A stretch of 64,000 nt of DNA, taken from Paraconiothyrium sp. Pb-2020. Taxonomy: Eukaryota; Ascomycota; Dothideomycetes; Pleosporales; Didymosphaeriaceae. The stretch lies in NCBI GenBank assembly GCA_022419385.1, contig JAJUBI010000004.1, positions 558,001-622,000 of the forward strand, written 5' to 3'. A program made the position numbers and the translations under genes. The notes under the pieces were generated by a model. It had not been told where the DNA came from, ran no database searches, and was given only the letters and a program-made list of their open reading frames with translations. Positions 1-11,843 of this stretch are shown one piece after another (the stretch's first letter is position 1; every line of letters starts with the position of its first letter).

Positions 1-1060
1 AACAGTGGTGGAATGATGTCCGGTCTGCCACTGCTAGCGAATTTTGGCAGCGGTTCATCGTCGTCACTGTCAGACTCGACGAATGGCTGTTGCGCCTCCC
101 GTTTCTGCGCTTGATCCTTGCGCTCCGCATCCAGTAAATCTTCCTCGAACTGGCGCAGCCTAGTCCACCTGTCCAACAATCGATCTAATTGCGCTTTTGA
201 AATCCCGCACACTGACGCAAGCCATTGCTGTTCATCTGATTTTTGGATATCTAGACTGGCGATGAACCTGTCCTGATATTTAGCCAGACTGGCCGGATTA
301 GGCGCACGTTCGTCAATGATGCTTAAGCTCAGAGAGCTGTCATTCTCCATCAGAAACCGCGCATCTGGTCGTGCTCGTTCGTAGAGTTTTGACGCCTGTA
401 ATATGGACATTTGTTGGTCGATGATGAGCGTCTCAAGCTGTTGCTTCTCATTCGCCACCGCAGTGGCGCACTGCATTGGTGAGACTGTGGGTCTGACCCT
501 ACGCAACTGTCAGAACTTGTGGCAGCATGAGTGAAGCAGAAGTAAAGTGTCCTACCTTGCCCACATAATACTCTGTGCTGTATGCAGGGTCTGTAACATC
601 ACTGACAAGGTGGTTCGCAGCGAATCCAGATGAGCTTCGAGGTAATGCAACCTCGCCACCGATTGCGGGGTGAGCGTGGAAGTAAGTCTTTCTCGCTGCT
701 CATCATAAGACCTCCTCTTTCTCTGTCCATCCTGGCCCGATACAAGAAGATCGACTTCGTTCAGTGTGGCAGAAGATTGTTCCAGGATATCCTCGATCGT
801 CTCGAACGCCTGGGCACCGCGTCAGTCAATCAAGCGGCGCAGAGGGGAAAAAGCAATCATACTTCCACCGAAGGCAATCGATCGTCCTCCTTGATGATAG
901 TTCCAACCTCCTTTACTATCAATGCTAGATCCGAAATGGCCTTCGCAATCTTCAAAAGATCCCTTGCGACATGCGCGTCCGCTGCAGCTAGCCGGTAGAG
1001 CACGAGAGCAAGTGCAGAGCTCTGGGACACAAGCGGAAGAATAGCTGCGAGGACTGCCAT
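1..1060 (-). CDS. Fungal N-terminal helical-domain protein, 3' end cut by the window edge
   Basis: Model: complement(join(<1..492, 556..809, 863..1060)). Exon 1 encodes a hydrophobic, alanine-rich helix (MAVLAAILPLVSQSSALA...) typical of the N-terminal domain found at the front of many fungal STAND/NACHT, ankyrin and orphan proteins. Exon 2 gives a charged helical stretch, and exon 3 continues (SPMQCATAVANEKQQLE...) into an acidic Ser/Asp segment that runs off the window. The introns are 53 and 63 nt, and both keep the frame open. The acceptor at 493-494 was preferred over a nearer AG because only it keeps phase. No catalytic domain is visible in the part present. Such proteins are often linked to heterokaryon-incompatibility-like signalling, but that is family-level inference and the function here is unknown. 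Confidence 0.75.
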
Positions 1061-2789
1061 GGGAGTGTTCCGACAAGAGATGTGAGCCCCTTCAGAGTAG
1101 CGAGGCCCCTCTCTATCTGTTGTTGCCTTCGAGACGTATTCTATCGAATTCTAAAAGCGTGGGTGGGTTCGTGGTTTAGCGTGAGGTCATCGCACAGCCC
1201 CGAGCTGCAGGGACTCACCGGGGAGTTTGCACACCGGCCTCTAAAACAAGGGTTAGAGCCTCTGATCGATTCGTCCGCACAACCGACAAGGCAACGAACT
1301 GCTGCACCCCGGATGGCAATGAATAACCTGAAGAAGCGTGATCGGTGGTTTGGATGCAGCAGGCTCGCCAGAGCCTTCCTCTGCTGCGCTGGCACCTTTG
1401 ACGCGACGCGCATCGCGTGCGAAACCGACAATCAGCGACACGACGACGGCTCAACTTGGGGATGAGTTGAAAGCGTGTCTACTTACATCACGGCGCCGTA
1501 CTAAGAGGCTAGCAGCATGCGATAGGGCGGCCAGCTGACCTCGCTCTCCCTTGTTCAGACATGAGGCTCAGAGTACGAGCTGACACTGCTAGTGCCGGAC
1601 AGCAGCTCGCGAGCCTGCTTTCAGAAAGAAATCGCTCATCGAAGAGATACAGCCTGTGACAGCTTTCGCTTCCGGTGAAGCTGTAGTCTACTGTGTGGGG
1701 CAGTCTCCGGCTCCGTGGAGCAGCGACGAGGCTTGGGCCCACTTGCCGGTCTTCCCCCCTTCTACCTTTGATGCTTAACCAAGTCCATGGCGACTATTGC
1801 TGGGATTTCGGCCTGCTGCATTGCCCAATCCAGGGCAACACCGGATCACAGCATACCTATCAAGAGGGAGTCAAAAGAAAATGGCGTTCTGGTGTTTGAT
1901 CTTTTCCTAAAATGGCTCTTACGCAGGCATGTTGGTGGTGTACTGTCATTTGTCCTGCTCACCAGTCGTGCGAATCAGAAGGGCCTGTGATATTGGGCTT
2001 ATCGTACTGACAATGCTAGCGTCCCAAATGGAGATGAAGGAGCCGATATGGGGAGCTTCTGAACTAGCATTCGGCCTCCAAAACTAGGCTGCGATACTCA
2101 AAATACATCCCAAAATGTCTTCAGGCTGCGAAAGCTCACTTCCAAAGGCACAGATGCTCAGCACACAGCTTGATTCTTGGTGGACATGAACGACGGCGGA
2201 GCGATCGTGAAGCATTTTGTCGACCGATCGCGAGGCTGATCCTCGACTCGGTCACAACACGTTGAGATTGGGCGAACGAAGAATGACTGCGTAAAGACTC
2301 ATTGCCTACAAAGTGTTTTCTCGGCGCCTAATGCATTGCCGGACGAAAATCACTGTCAGGGTATATGACTCAATTTTAAGCGACGTCCTCAGCTCAAATG
2401 TCACATGGATCCCAGATGTACACTTCTATTCCACCCCTCCTAGCTTCTCTTCACTCTCAAACATGCTACTTTCAAGTTCTCTGGCGGGAGCCTTATCAAA
2501 ACTCACTTGCTGCACCAAAAATCATTCGTGGCCTTTGGGTTGAAGCTGCCTGCGCCAAAGGTATCTGCCCCTTCTTCTGCGGCTCCCTCCAAGACTTCGA
2601 GCCCAGCGCCCAAACCGTCACCTAGAACGACGCAAGAGAACCTTGTAATGGGACGCCTATGCCAACACATTTTTACCTCGCGCCAAAGCCCTGATCGTCG
2701 TGGCGGAAGATGCAAAGAATTAAACGATGATAAGGGTGCGGCAGAGTATTTGCGTGCATCGGCTGTGTATTATATATCTCGCGACCTCA
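1061..2789. other. Intergenic, no supported gene
   Basis: Only short overlapping open frames on both strands, with no conserved-looking protein, no splice-compatible chain and no transposon terminal repeats that I can see. It holds the upstream region of the minus-strand gene starting at 1060. Confidence 0.5.
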
Positions 2790-3714
2790 ATCTAAAAAAT
2801 GGAAAGTAGTCAGAGGCTTGGAGGAATGGGAAGCAGGCGATGGAGGCTGCGGAGAATTCGTGGAGAACCCCATAGAAGATGTGAATATCCCTTACACGTC
2901 CCGCCTCCACAAAGAAGCCGCAGATGTCCCAGGCTACCTTCACCTATCCAAGGAGGAAACCCAGAGGTTCAGTTTCCGTTGACTCAGATAGCACCCAGCC
3001 TTGGCCGCTACTGCATCGACAACTGCATCTTCACCCTGGGCTTTGCGCAAATGCGTGTTGGACTTTTGATTATTGAGAATCTGCGGACGAGAAGTTGTCC
3101 GAGATTGCCGTCCAGCTCGTTGGAAAGTATACTGGATTGGGCTTCTTCCCGTGTTTCTTGATAGTTACAGAGAACAGAACATGTCAGTGAGGCCTGGCGG
3201 CAGTTTTGCGCTGAAGGTTGGGCACACAAGCAAGGAAGGGTTGAGTGGCATTGTTGTGCGGCGCTGTAGCTTCCACACGGTGTTCGAGAGGGAGTAGCTT
3301 GGAAGACCGAAGAAGTTGGAATATCCATTCGCGTAAAGGCTTCCTTTCTTCCTCCCACCATAATCAGTGAACTTCATAACGAACAGCGTCGCTAAATCCC
3401 TCGCCATGAAACTCGGACATGAATTTGACGTCAACCGCCCTCGAGGACGAATCCTGCTAGGGCTGGGATTAATGGATGGGCCTTGTATCAGAACGCTACT
3501 TCATGATGTGAGTATAACGACCGGTAGGGCGAGGGTAGGAGTTGTTCTCATATAGACCAATGGACTAATGTGTGCAGGGCGTCAGCGATGCTGTTTATCA
3601 TCGATCGACGATATGTGGTAAGCGCTACAGCATGGGAGTGCGGAAGAGGCGCGACTTTTTGGCGGACTTGCGGTTATGGGCGAGCCGAAGGATACATCTA
3701 TTTTCTTCGATTTG
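2790..3714 (+). pseudogene. Possible decayed gene of unknown family
   Basis: Three stretches look protein-coding but do not join into one frame. About 2790-2957 reads (...KKWKVVRGLEEWEAGD...PGYLHLSKEETQRF) and then hits a stop. About 3086-3184 reads (DEKLSEIAVQLVGKYTGLGF...) in another frame. The stretch 3367-3507 (...AMKLGHEFDVNRPRGRI...) joins 3578-3714 through an intron-like gap with a GTGAGT donor, a CTAAT branch and a CAG acceptor (3508-3577). Just downstream a further frame gives (GEPKDTSIFFDLIFDQFGL). Frame changes and internal stops suggest a relic rather than a working gene, though unrecognised introns could explain part of it. I do not recognise the family. Confidence 0.25.
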
Positions 3715-3779
3715 ATTTTCGACCAATTTGGCTTGGAAAGGAGGGCACAGACGACGTCGTAGATGTAGTTTAGATTACT

Positions 3780-5055
3780 GCGACGGCAACGGACTTTACG
3801 TTATAGCAGACTTGTTGAGTAGATTCCAACCTTGGGAAGTACTTCTTGGCCATGAGTAGATGGTCCATTGGAAACATCATTAGCATCTATTAAGCACGTT
3901 TACCGCGGCGCTCGACAACTTTCGACAGCGTACACACTGGCATACTATAAGCTTCAAACTTATCAAGCGCGAATCCTGCTCACTCTAACATAGCGGCGCA
4001 CTTTTGCTACTGAATGAGCAATGGAATGCACCACTGCGCCGTTTATTTGACAGCGATTTCCTGCCTCGGACTTCCATCTGCCCCTATCTATAGAAGTATG
4101 GCTTACGAGCATGAGCATAAACGAATGTGGAATATGATCATGCCTCGGCCACTGTCGCCATGGTAATTGTTACCATATCAGCTGACCACGAAATACGCAC
4201 AGCGATGTCCTACACCGGAGTGTGGCTTGCATGTGCTTCGCAGCAATTCCTCTTCCGGGCGCGGATCTGTTCAACAAGCTCTGGATGATACCTACACAGC
4301 CCTGAACTGAAAGACCAGTCCAGTCCACAAACCTTTTTTCATCACCTTCCATCACCTTCCATCACCTTAATCACATCCATGCCTACAGAAACTCACATCC
4401 CGCTCCACAAAACTTCACCGAACCCGATGCTTTCTCCTCGACTGTGCTCTCACCGCCACTGTGCTGCCCACTGCCCTCCATCCGCCCACGTCGCACGCGT
4501 TCGATCACGCCGTCACACAGTCTTCCCACGCCCCACTCCCGTGCTGCACACCCCAGCCATTCTCTGCCCTATACCTGAAAGGTCCCTCACCGTAACATCC
4601 TGGATAATCCCTGCAGTTAGCACCAGGCACCCACCCACGAGAAAAGGCACAATGGGGACTCCTAGTATAGTAGGCAGGTCGGGACTGCTGCACTAGGCGC
4701 TGCAGGCGGGTGGATATGCACGAGCTCCTGGATGCAGACGAGGTGCATGTAGAAATATCGATCTGTGCGTTTGAAACAGCGTGGTCGGGGCGGCAGCTGG
4801 ATTGGGGAGGTGGGTGCAAGTGCATGGATGAAGCAAACTTCTTGTGACACTCTGGTTGTGGATGCGGTGGGTCAAGCTCGAGCATCGTGGAAAGACTGTT
4901 TCGACGTCAGAGGATGGCAAGAGTTATCACTTTTACTTTGAATTGTGGTGCCCCGAGTGCGTTCATGCCAATCCAGGTCACCCGTGAACTAACTTCCTAT
5001 CTTACATGCTTTGCTGTAGTACATGAGTGAGCTTTCCGTGCGTCGCGAATGTCTA
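3780..5055. other. Intergenic, with a short tandem repeat
   Basis: No gene is supported. A C-rich stretch at about 4380-4700 yields open frames on both strands whose composition looks like noise. Confidence 0.45.
4341..4368 (+). repeat. 10-bp tandem repeat, 2.8 copies
   Basis: The unit ATCACCTTCC occurs twice perfectly at 4341-4360 and partly a third time to 4368. It lies in non-coding sequence. Confidence 0.8.
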
Positions 5056-5379
5056 TCACGCGATTGTGTACAGCGGGTGGTGTCCGTATTGCGATGCTGT
5101 GGCGTTCCCGCCGAAAGCAGATGATGGAGAGGAAATGGTAGCTCTGGTTATACAGGGGACGAACGTGGACATGATACCGATATATGTTATAAGGACGAGT
5201 AATGCATGTGAACCGAAAGCAATCAAAAATAGAGAAAGCATTACGCCCTTTGCAACGCCTGGGAGCAATAGCACCAGAGCAGTGCTTTTGGGTAGCGACG
5301 GTATGAGGTAGCGACAGTGGATGAGAAGCAAGAAGAACAAAGCGCCGAGGATGATCGAAGTCAGAAGTAGAGACGCCAT
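5056..5379 (-). CDS. Putative small membrane protein, unrecognised
   Basis: A single-exon frame of 107 aa with an ATG start. It has about three hydrophobic segments: roughly residues 2-22, 32-57 and 58-80. The third codon position is rich in pyrimidines, as in the real genes nearby. The opposite strand also has an open frame here (5027-5311), but it starts at GTG and shows no pattern, so the minus strand is preferred. No family is recognised. It ends just upstream of a gene-poor stretch and lies downstream of the Zn2Cys6 gene. It may be a chance ORF. Confidence 0.3.
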   Translation of the reverse strand: MASLLLTSIILGALFFLLLIHCRYLIPSLPKSTALVLLLPGVAKGVMLSLFLIAFGSHALLVLITYIGIMSTFVPCITRATISSPSSAFGGNATASQYGHHPLYTIA

Positions 5380-5664
5380 CGATAGCGGGAGACAGCCCGA
5401 GAAATGACGCCGAGCTATGCAGATCTAGGGACAACTTCTTGAAATAGGGGGAACAAACAGCGAATGATTCATACGAGAATAGATGCGTACGCCCCCAAAT
5501 GCTGTTAGCAATGCCATAGAAAGAAAAGATGGTCGTAAAGCGCGGTATGCTGAAGGCCGCGTTTCATGAATGCCAATAGCGGTGAGCTTCTTCAGGTCTG
5601 GCGTAGCAAGAAAAGAGACATGATCAAAATGCTCATTATGGTATCAGAAAGATCAGAGGACTGA

Positions 5665-7270
5665 TCAGTAACTTCGATTGAGCGTAGCCGAAGAAGATGG
5701 ATTCATTTGGAAGGCGGCCTTGGAGGCACTTTTCAGGGATGCTTGGTGCTGGGATTGGCTTTGGGTGTGGCTTAATGGTGTGTATCGGTGACCACTGACC
5801 AGCGTTGAGTCATTGCCACCCGAAGAACCCTTAGGATCGGAGCCGTTTCCAATGCTATAGAGGTTGTTGTGCGGCATCTTTCGAGACATCGGTGTTGAAC
5901 TCTTCGTTGCCGCAGAGGTCATAGGCTTGTAGTCTTGACTATCGCGAAAGTTTGAGTACGCTGGTTGCGCAGACGCAAGGGTAGCATCGAAGAGTGGCGA
6001 AGTGCTGAAGTCAAAATGGGGAGCTGCAGTGGCTGGAAGCTCCTCAGTACTTGTGATCGGAATATTAGGATAGCACGTTATAGTGTCTGCGGTAGTCGCT
6101 GGGACTGATGAAGTGATCTGGACCGGGATTGCCTCCGTTGTGGTTGTGACTTGGACCTCAGAGTCATTTGTGAAGGGAAGTGGAGGCTTTACAAAACCTG
6201 CACTGCTAAGGGAGGATCCTCCCCTGGCCTGTACTGAGCGTAAACGCTGATCTTGCAGCTGGTCAACAACGTTTCGGGAGCTCTGAGCAGGTGAAGGTTG
6301 TGGGATTGGCAACTGGGGTCTCTGCGATGCTGGAAGGCTGGAGCGTGTATGGGGTCTCTCGGGGAGTGTTAGTTGGAGCGACGTCATACTGTGAGAAAGC
6401 GCGTCAGAGCTCGTGGCATTCCGGATGCTGTGCTGTGCGTACGGCAGACCATGCGCGCGGTACATGTTAGAGTCGTGACCTATGTAGTTGTTCATAATAG
6501 GCTTGGTGTCTGTGTTCCAACCATAGCTACCGCTGTATGGAATTGAGCCCTGTGGTGGGAGGTAGGCAGCGGAATTATCTAGGTCATAAGTCTCTACCGG
6601 AGAGGTCTCTTCGGAGTGGAATGGAGAGCTGTACCAGGCCTGAGGAAGCATAGATTTGGTGTCTAGTGTAGAGGGACAAGTCAGAGGTCGCGATCGAACA
6701 GGGCTCGTGGGAGTGTTGTAGATTTGCAGCATCGCTTGATGAGAATTTGCAATCTGGTTGAGATTGTGATGGAGATCAAGCATACTCGCTGCCTCGCCGG
6801 AACCGACCTATGGACGGTCAGCGAACCTTCAAAACGCTTTTCTGCTCGTGGAGTCTTACACGATGGAATTGGCATTGCACAGGATCAACTCCAGCTGAGT
6901 GACAGTTTTGACAGCCGGTGCCGTCTCCAGGGTCGCCGCTACAGCGAATTTTGCGCTTTCTACAGCGTGCACACTGAATCGTGTTAGTCCTCGATGAGCA
7001 TGCTGGCCTTCTTTCCCTCGCGCCGAGCGGTCATAGTAAAAGACTCACAGCTACGGCAACGCGGCGTCTCGACTGCCCAAGTTCATTATCATCCCCACGT
7101 ATGTGCAGTCTCGCGCCACCAATCGGACCACGCACGGGACAAACCCGTGGGTTGGTCCTCGTGCTATTCGAGACTGCAAAAGCTGTATTTCGTCCGTTGT
7201 GCTGAAAGTGTTGTAGCGGGTAACCAATGTTAGCATGCTGAGCATAACGGTATCCCGGTTCGAACTCCAT
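5665..7270 (-). CDS. Zn(II)2Cys6 transcription factor
   Basis: Model: complement(join(5665..6807, 6860..6973, 7049..7270)), 492 aa. The 38-codon middle exon carries the whole zinc cluster: Cys75, 78, 85, 95, 98 and 108, i.e. C-x2-C-x6-C-x9-C-x2-C-x9-C with the basic RKRKIR between the second and third Cys. This is the GAL4-type binuclear zinc cluster that binds CGG-type DNA sites. All junctions are in phase 0 and introns are 52 and 75 nt. Residues 75-108 follow a 74-residue N-terminal extension, unusual because the cluster is often nearer the N-terminus. The remaining roughly 380 residues are Ser/Thr/Pro/Gln-rich and disordered, with no fungal-TF middle homology domain seen. Target genes are unknown, and no pathway cluster lies next to it. 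Confidence 0.85.
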
Positions 7271-10200
7271 GTCTTTTGCAAACTGGATTGTCTTAGTCCA
7301 AATATGCCGGGAGAAACATAATCCTACAAGCTTGACGCACCGGGCTGAGGTTGAAACAGTGTCTCACTATCGTCGGTACTTGTCTCCAGTACCGATCTTG
7401 CTCATAGCATGGATCTGAAGAGAACCGACGCGTTTATGTGAAGCGGAGAGTGCGACCGAATGAAGAACGCGGAATTCGATGGTTCAAATGCCGATACAAA
7501 AGACGCGTGGTCGCGGGGCTTGGTATCGCTACGTGGAGGGGGAGAAATGCCTAGAGGTACATCTAGGCTGGTTGCGCTGCAGGACCAGTCAGCAAAGGGT
7601 GGTATGCAGGACCACGCGGGAAGCTGCAGTGTGTGCCAGGCCAGGACCCCAGTCCCACTGTATGTAAAACGGAAGTCAGTCTACACGCAAAGCGAGACAT
7701 GCTACATCACACACAGGAAATTTGATGTGCCGTACCTGCAGCCTCCTGCTTGTGGTTCATCAGTCTTCGTAGTCCTAGCCACCCGCTATCAGAATGCTGC
7801 ATACTAAGGAATCTTGGCACCTAGAAGTGGAAGCAGTATGCATCAGGACACCACAGCCAAACTGTAGGTACGCAAACACGACTTGCCAAAAGTAGCCCGG
7901 CGAGCCTGCGGTTGACCGTTTAATCACTGGGGCTAGAGCGGTTACTGTTTGTCCGCGGTTACATGCGCAACCGGGGAATTCGGATTGCAAGGAGTGCGCC
8001 CTGAGCAGCGATCTGCCACAAGATGGTGCGATGTTAAACGTTGAGCGGATATTGTAGTATGCAACAGTTGTGAGACAATGAATGGAGGCACGGATGGGGC
8101 ATGATCGCGGGTTCTCTGAGATGTATGATCCATGTAGGCAAAACCGCATGCTGCAAAGACAGAAACCAGTAAGATAATCCGTAAATACAACATAACCAAG
8201 TGGAGCAAACACTGACGGATCCTCCTCGGGGCGAGGCGAAACATCCGGACCAAGGATGTCGCCTCGATAGGACCGGTGTGTTGGCTAAGAATTGACCCCG
8301 GAAAAGCTACTAGTCAGCAGCTTCCCGAACTTCCGTGGAGCAATCGCATGTCTTGCATAGGATCTGTGGCTGGGCATGCTGGCAGAGCGCTTATTAGTAG
8401 GTTGAGCAGGCTGAATAAAATGCCTGGCGCGATCGCAAGGCTGCATAACCCCGCGTCCGAGGAAGACTTTCGATGGATCTGATGTAACTCTCACGTTGCA
8501 AGCGTGACAAATGGCAGGCGCGAAGGAACTAAGTGCTTCGAATCTTTTATCTTGTGGTTCTTCAGTCCGCGTGCTCAACTATCCCAAGCTGCGACGGGTA
8601 ACAAATAGTAGTCCACGCCTGCCTCAACACCTGGTATGAACATTCCGGTAGATCAGGGAAGCTTGCTCCTTGATGAACAGTCTATCACCCAAATCGAGCA
8701 GGATTGGGCTGACCTTTCCAGATGTGGCCTGATAAGCATTGCCAGTGCAGGAAGCAAACTTCTCAGTTCGCGACCCCCACCGCTTGCAAACGCGCACAGG
8801 CTACTTCTAGTTGCGCCACATGAGGTTGACAAGTAATATTTTAATTGTTTCCCGCAACGCTGTATCCTTCGTGCACTCGAGCCTTAGGTACGCTGGCGAC
8901 AGAGAACCCACAGGCCTGGATTGACAGCACTAGGTCCCGTACACGAAGGCGACTAGTGCACGCATCCCCTTCTATGAGCATCTTTAGGCATAGTCAGCTT
9001 AAAGTCGCGCAATACGGAGGTTCGGACTCGCTGTCAGGGGTCTGCAGGCAGCAGGGTGACGGTACGACCTTTGGAACATGCCGTGCATTGGAAATGTCGG
9101 TCAAGCTGTACATGACGCGAGAGCGACAGTAGTGCTTTGCTATAGCTAGAAGCCAGATTCCGTCGTACCTAGACATGGCGAGCTGGGCACCTCGTGCTTG
9201 CCAGAAAATGCAGCAGTGTGTGTGAAAGGCTGAGCGACACCGGCTAGGCTTGCGGTGGATTCACCGATCCCGACAACAGCCTTCTCTCGTAACAAGATGA
9301 TCCGGATGTCCTACAAATATTGCTGAAGGATTTGCGACCTGTTGCCTTATGCGATAGCCAAGTCCATATGCGGCCACATCGGCGGCACTCGGCGGCACTG
9401 AGCGCGGGGACTCTGGACGACGATGCAGCCGTTGCTGTAGCTGCCCGTAGACGGCTGCGGGTGAACACGTAGTTAGGCGTACAAGTCGATGCATTATGGC
9501 AAGTCGAGCCGCACCAAGGCTTGCGTGCGTCTTCTTCAATATCTCTTCTTGCGCCACAAACAGGCGTGTAGTTTCGTACTGGCGTGATAGTCTCTCAAAT
9601 GCTGAGTATGCGTTCTGCAGTGATAGCAAACAAGAGCTCCTGACGCCACCCATGCAGGTGCCAACGCACGTCAGTTCAACGCACACGTGGGACCCCGGAG
9701 AGAAAGAGATCGGTGGATGATGAAAGATGCAGCAGAACGTTGCCCATATTGACAAGAACATCAGGCGCGCAAATGGTTGTTGAAGGAAAGCGGTACGTAC
9801 TCACGTGGTGCTCCCTTCCTGGCGTGGATGGCGGCAACAACGGACCGAAGTGCGCGCTAAGAGGCGGTGCACCAATGGAAGCCGACCTGTGCGTGCAGCA
9901 ATCCGACCGACTAGGAAGAACAGGGGCTTCCAATATCAACCGTGATATCAAGTGGTTCTGAGGTGGGAAACAAGCTGCACTCCGCCTTTATTTTGCCTGT
10001 CAAGTCAGGCCGACCTCAACACTTCAGGGCCTCGGAAACTACTCATAGGGATCGTGATTTGTATGACTCTGCCTTTCCATCAGATGAGCGCCGCGATATA
10101 GTTCGTTCTCGACCAGATCATGACAGATCATTTTCATTCTATGCCTTTGCTCTAGGCCGGCCAAGCACCTTGGCAAGACATCCCCTTTTTTTCTGTAGCA

Positions 10201-10426
10201 TTTCCCAAATGTGTTGGCAATGCGAAGATGAAATCCAACTTGACAAAAACGCCTCTTCTTGAGTAAGTGATATGGGGTGCTGACCTCCTCATCCTCGCGA
10301 AACCATGCACAGTAGAAACGATAAAAGAATCTCAAGTCCATAGTGTCGAGCCACAGATCGAATAACACATTAATCTTTCTTGTAGACCATGTGAGATGCA
10401 ATCCGCTCAGCGACGCCTCTCATTAC
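7271..10426. other. 3.2-kb gene-poor stretch
   Basis: Contains the upstream region of the Zn2Cys6 gene and the 3' side of the dienelactone hydrolase gene. Open frames are under 170 codons and overlap on both strands. One minus frame at about 9500-9640 looks faintly coding but cannot be extended. No tRNA, transposase or inverted repeat was recognised. Confidence 0.45.
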
Positions 10427-11296
10427 CTACCACTCCTCCTCCCCATGCAGCCACTCCCTCATCCAAGCAACCTGCGCCCTCTTCGCTCTGAGCATTGCCC
10501 TCTGTTCTCTCTTATCATCTAGATTCCCCCGCGTGGCAAAAGCATGCTCGACCCCTGGAAAGTACTGGTAGTCATATGGCACGCCCTTCGTCGGGATAAC
10601 CTCGTTCGCATACGCCTTCAACTCGGGTGTAAACGCTTTATCCACCTCCGGCGCACAAATCTGCGCTGGAACCCCGATATTGTCCATTTCTTCTTTCGTG
10701 AGCCAGGTAGGATGAGCGGTCGAAATACCTGTCCATACAATTAGAATTTGCCTTCCATAGATCTAAAGCTCCGTCAATGAACTCTCCGTGGTTAACAACC
10801 CTTTGCTGACTTAGGCTTCAATCGAAACGGGGAATGTCATACAGTCCACAAGCCTCGGCTCAAACTCCCTACTCCCCAGCCTAAACAAACTCCACCCCCC
10901 ATAGCAGTACCCAATCACGCCCACCTTCTGATACCTCTCCTTCAGCGCCTTCGCAACTCGCACAATCTCCGGCCATCTCACATCTTTGGCATTTCTCTTA
11001 TGCCAACCCTCCAAATCAAACTCATTCCAGCGGTTCGGATTAGCGATAATGCTGGGATCGATGACTTGGCCGCCGAAGAAGTCTGGCATATACACGGTGG
11101 TGTTTGCTTCGGCGGAGTAAGCATCGCAAAGGAGACGCGTATTGGTGAAGCTCCAACCGAAGAGGTCTGCGATGACTAAGATGGCGGCAGTATTGTTCGA
11201 ACCTACTATGTAGGCATCATTCCCCGCGATCTTGTCTTCCCTACCCGTGGGCGTGCCATTCCACTGAAACCCAGAGATGCAGCATTGGGTCACCAT
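10427..11296 (-). CDS. Dienelactone hydrolase family protein (alpha/beta hydrolase)
   Basis: Model: complement(join(10427..10728, 10843..11296)), 251 aa, the usual length of the family. The intron (114 nt, branch CTAAT) splits a Cys codon and restores the family motif DCISTAHPTWLTKEE. The nucleophile elbow is GYCYGG with Cys131; Asp181 and His214 (VEHAF) complete the Cys-Asp-His triad typical of dienelactone hydrolases. The start chosen is the ATG at 11296 (MVTQCCISGF), because the family begins about five residues before the CC-SGF motif; a longer frame upstream does not start with ATG. The family hydrolyses dienelactones in chlorocatechol breakdown, but fungal members of this AIM2-like branch have uncertain natural substrates. 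Likely cytosolic: no signal peptide is seen. Confidence 0.9.
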
Positions 11297-11843
11297 CTTT
11301 CTCAATAATCGCTCGATTGTCTGCTGCAATATAACTTCGGGTTAGCAAATCCCTCTCGTGTGAGACAAGGACACTCCCACGCCAGGCCTTCTTATATACA
11401 GACACGGAGCAAAGCCCAACGGAGCTATCGGCAGGAATTTTGTCAGCAGACAATTATCAACGAATACGAAGGAGCGCAAGTAGTGGCTCCCGGTGAACCA
11501 TTTCCTTGAAATTGCTCGACTTTGATTGTCGGGGTAAGAAAATTACCATGATTGCAGATATGTCAGCGCCTAGCGCCCATGGAGGACCGTGTAGCGCCGC
11601 GGACCCCCGAGTCGAATACAGCCTGCCGTCTAGGGGCCGGTCAACGATACACAAAACTCGCATATTCTCAAGGATGAGGACTCAATCCGCTCATGCACCC
11701 AATCATAGGTCTCAAAGTGTACTCGCATTCCAGAACGTGCCACATTATGTCTTTAACCCGTATCCCCGTAGATGCAATCCCACCCCACCCAAGGAACGCC
11801 AACCCCATGGTATATCAGCATACAAACGCTTCGATGAGACAAG
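11297..11843. other. Intergenic
   Basis: Upstream region of the dienelactone hydrolase gene and 3' flank of the condensin gene (both minus strand). No further gene is seen. Confidence 0.5.

Noticed and set aside
7250..7270. GGTTCGAACTCC, resembling a tRNA B box
   Set aside because: No matching A box or cloverleaf upstream, and it falls in the first exon of the Zn2Cys6 gene.
7460..7807. 115-codon plus-strand ORF with ATG
   Set aside because: No signal peptide, domain or splice context; several overlapping frames of similar length.
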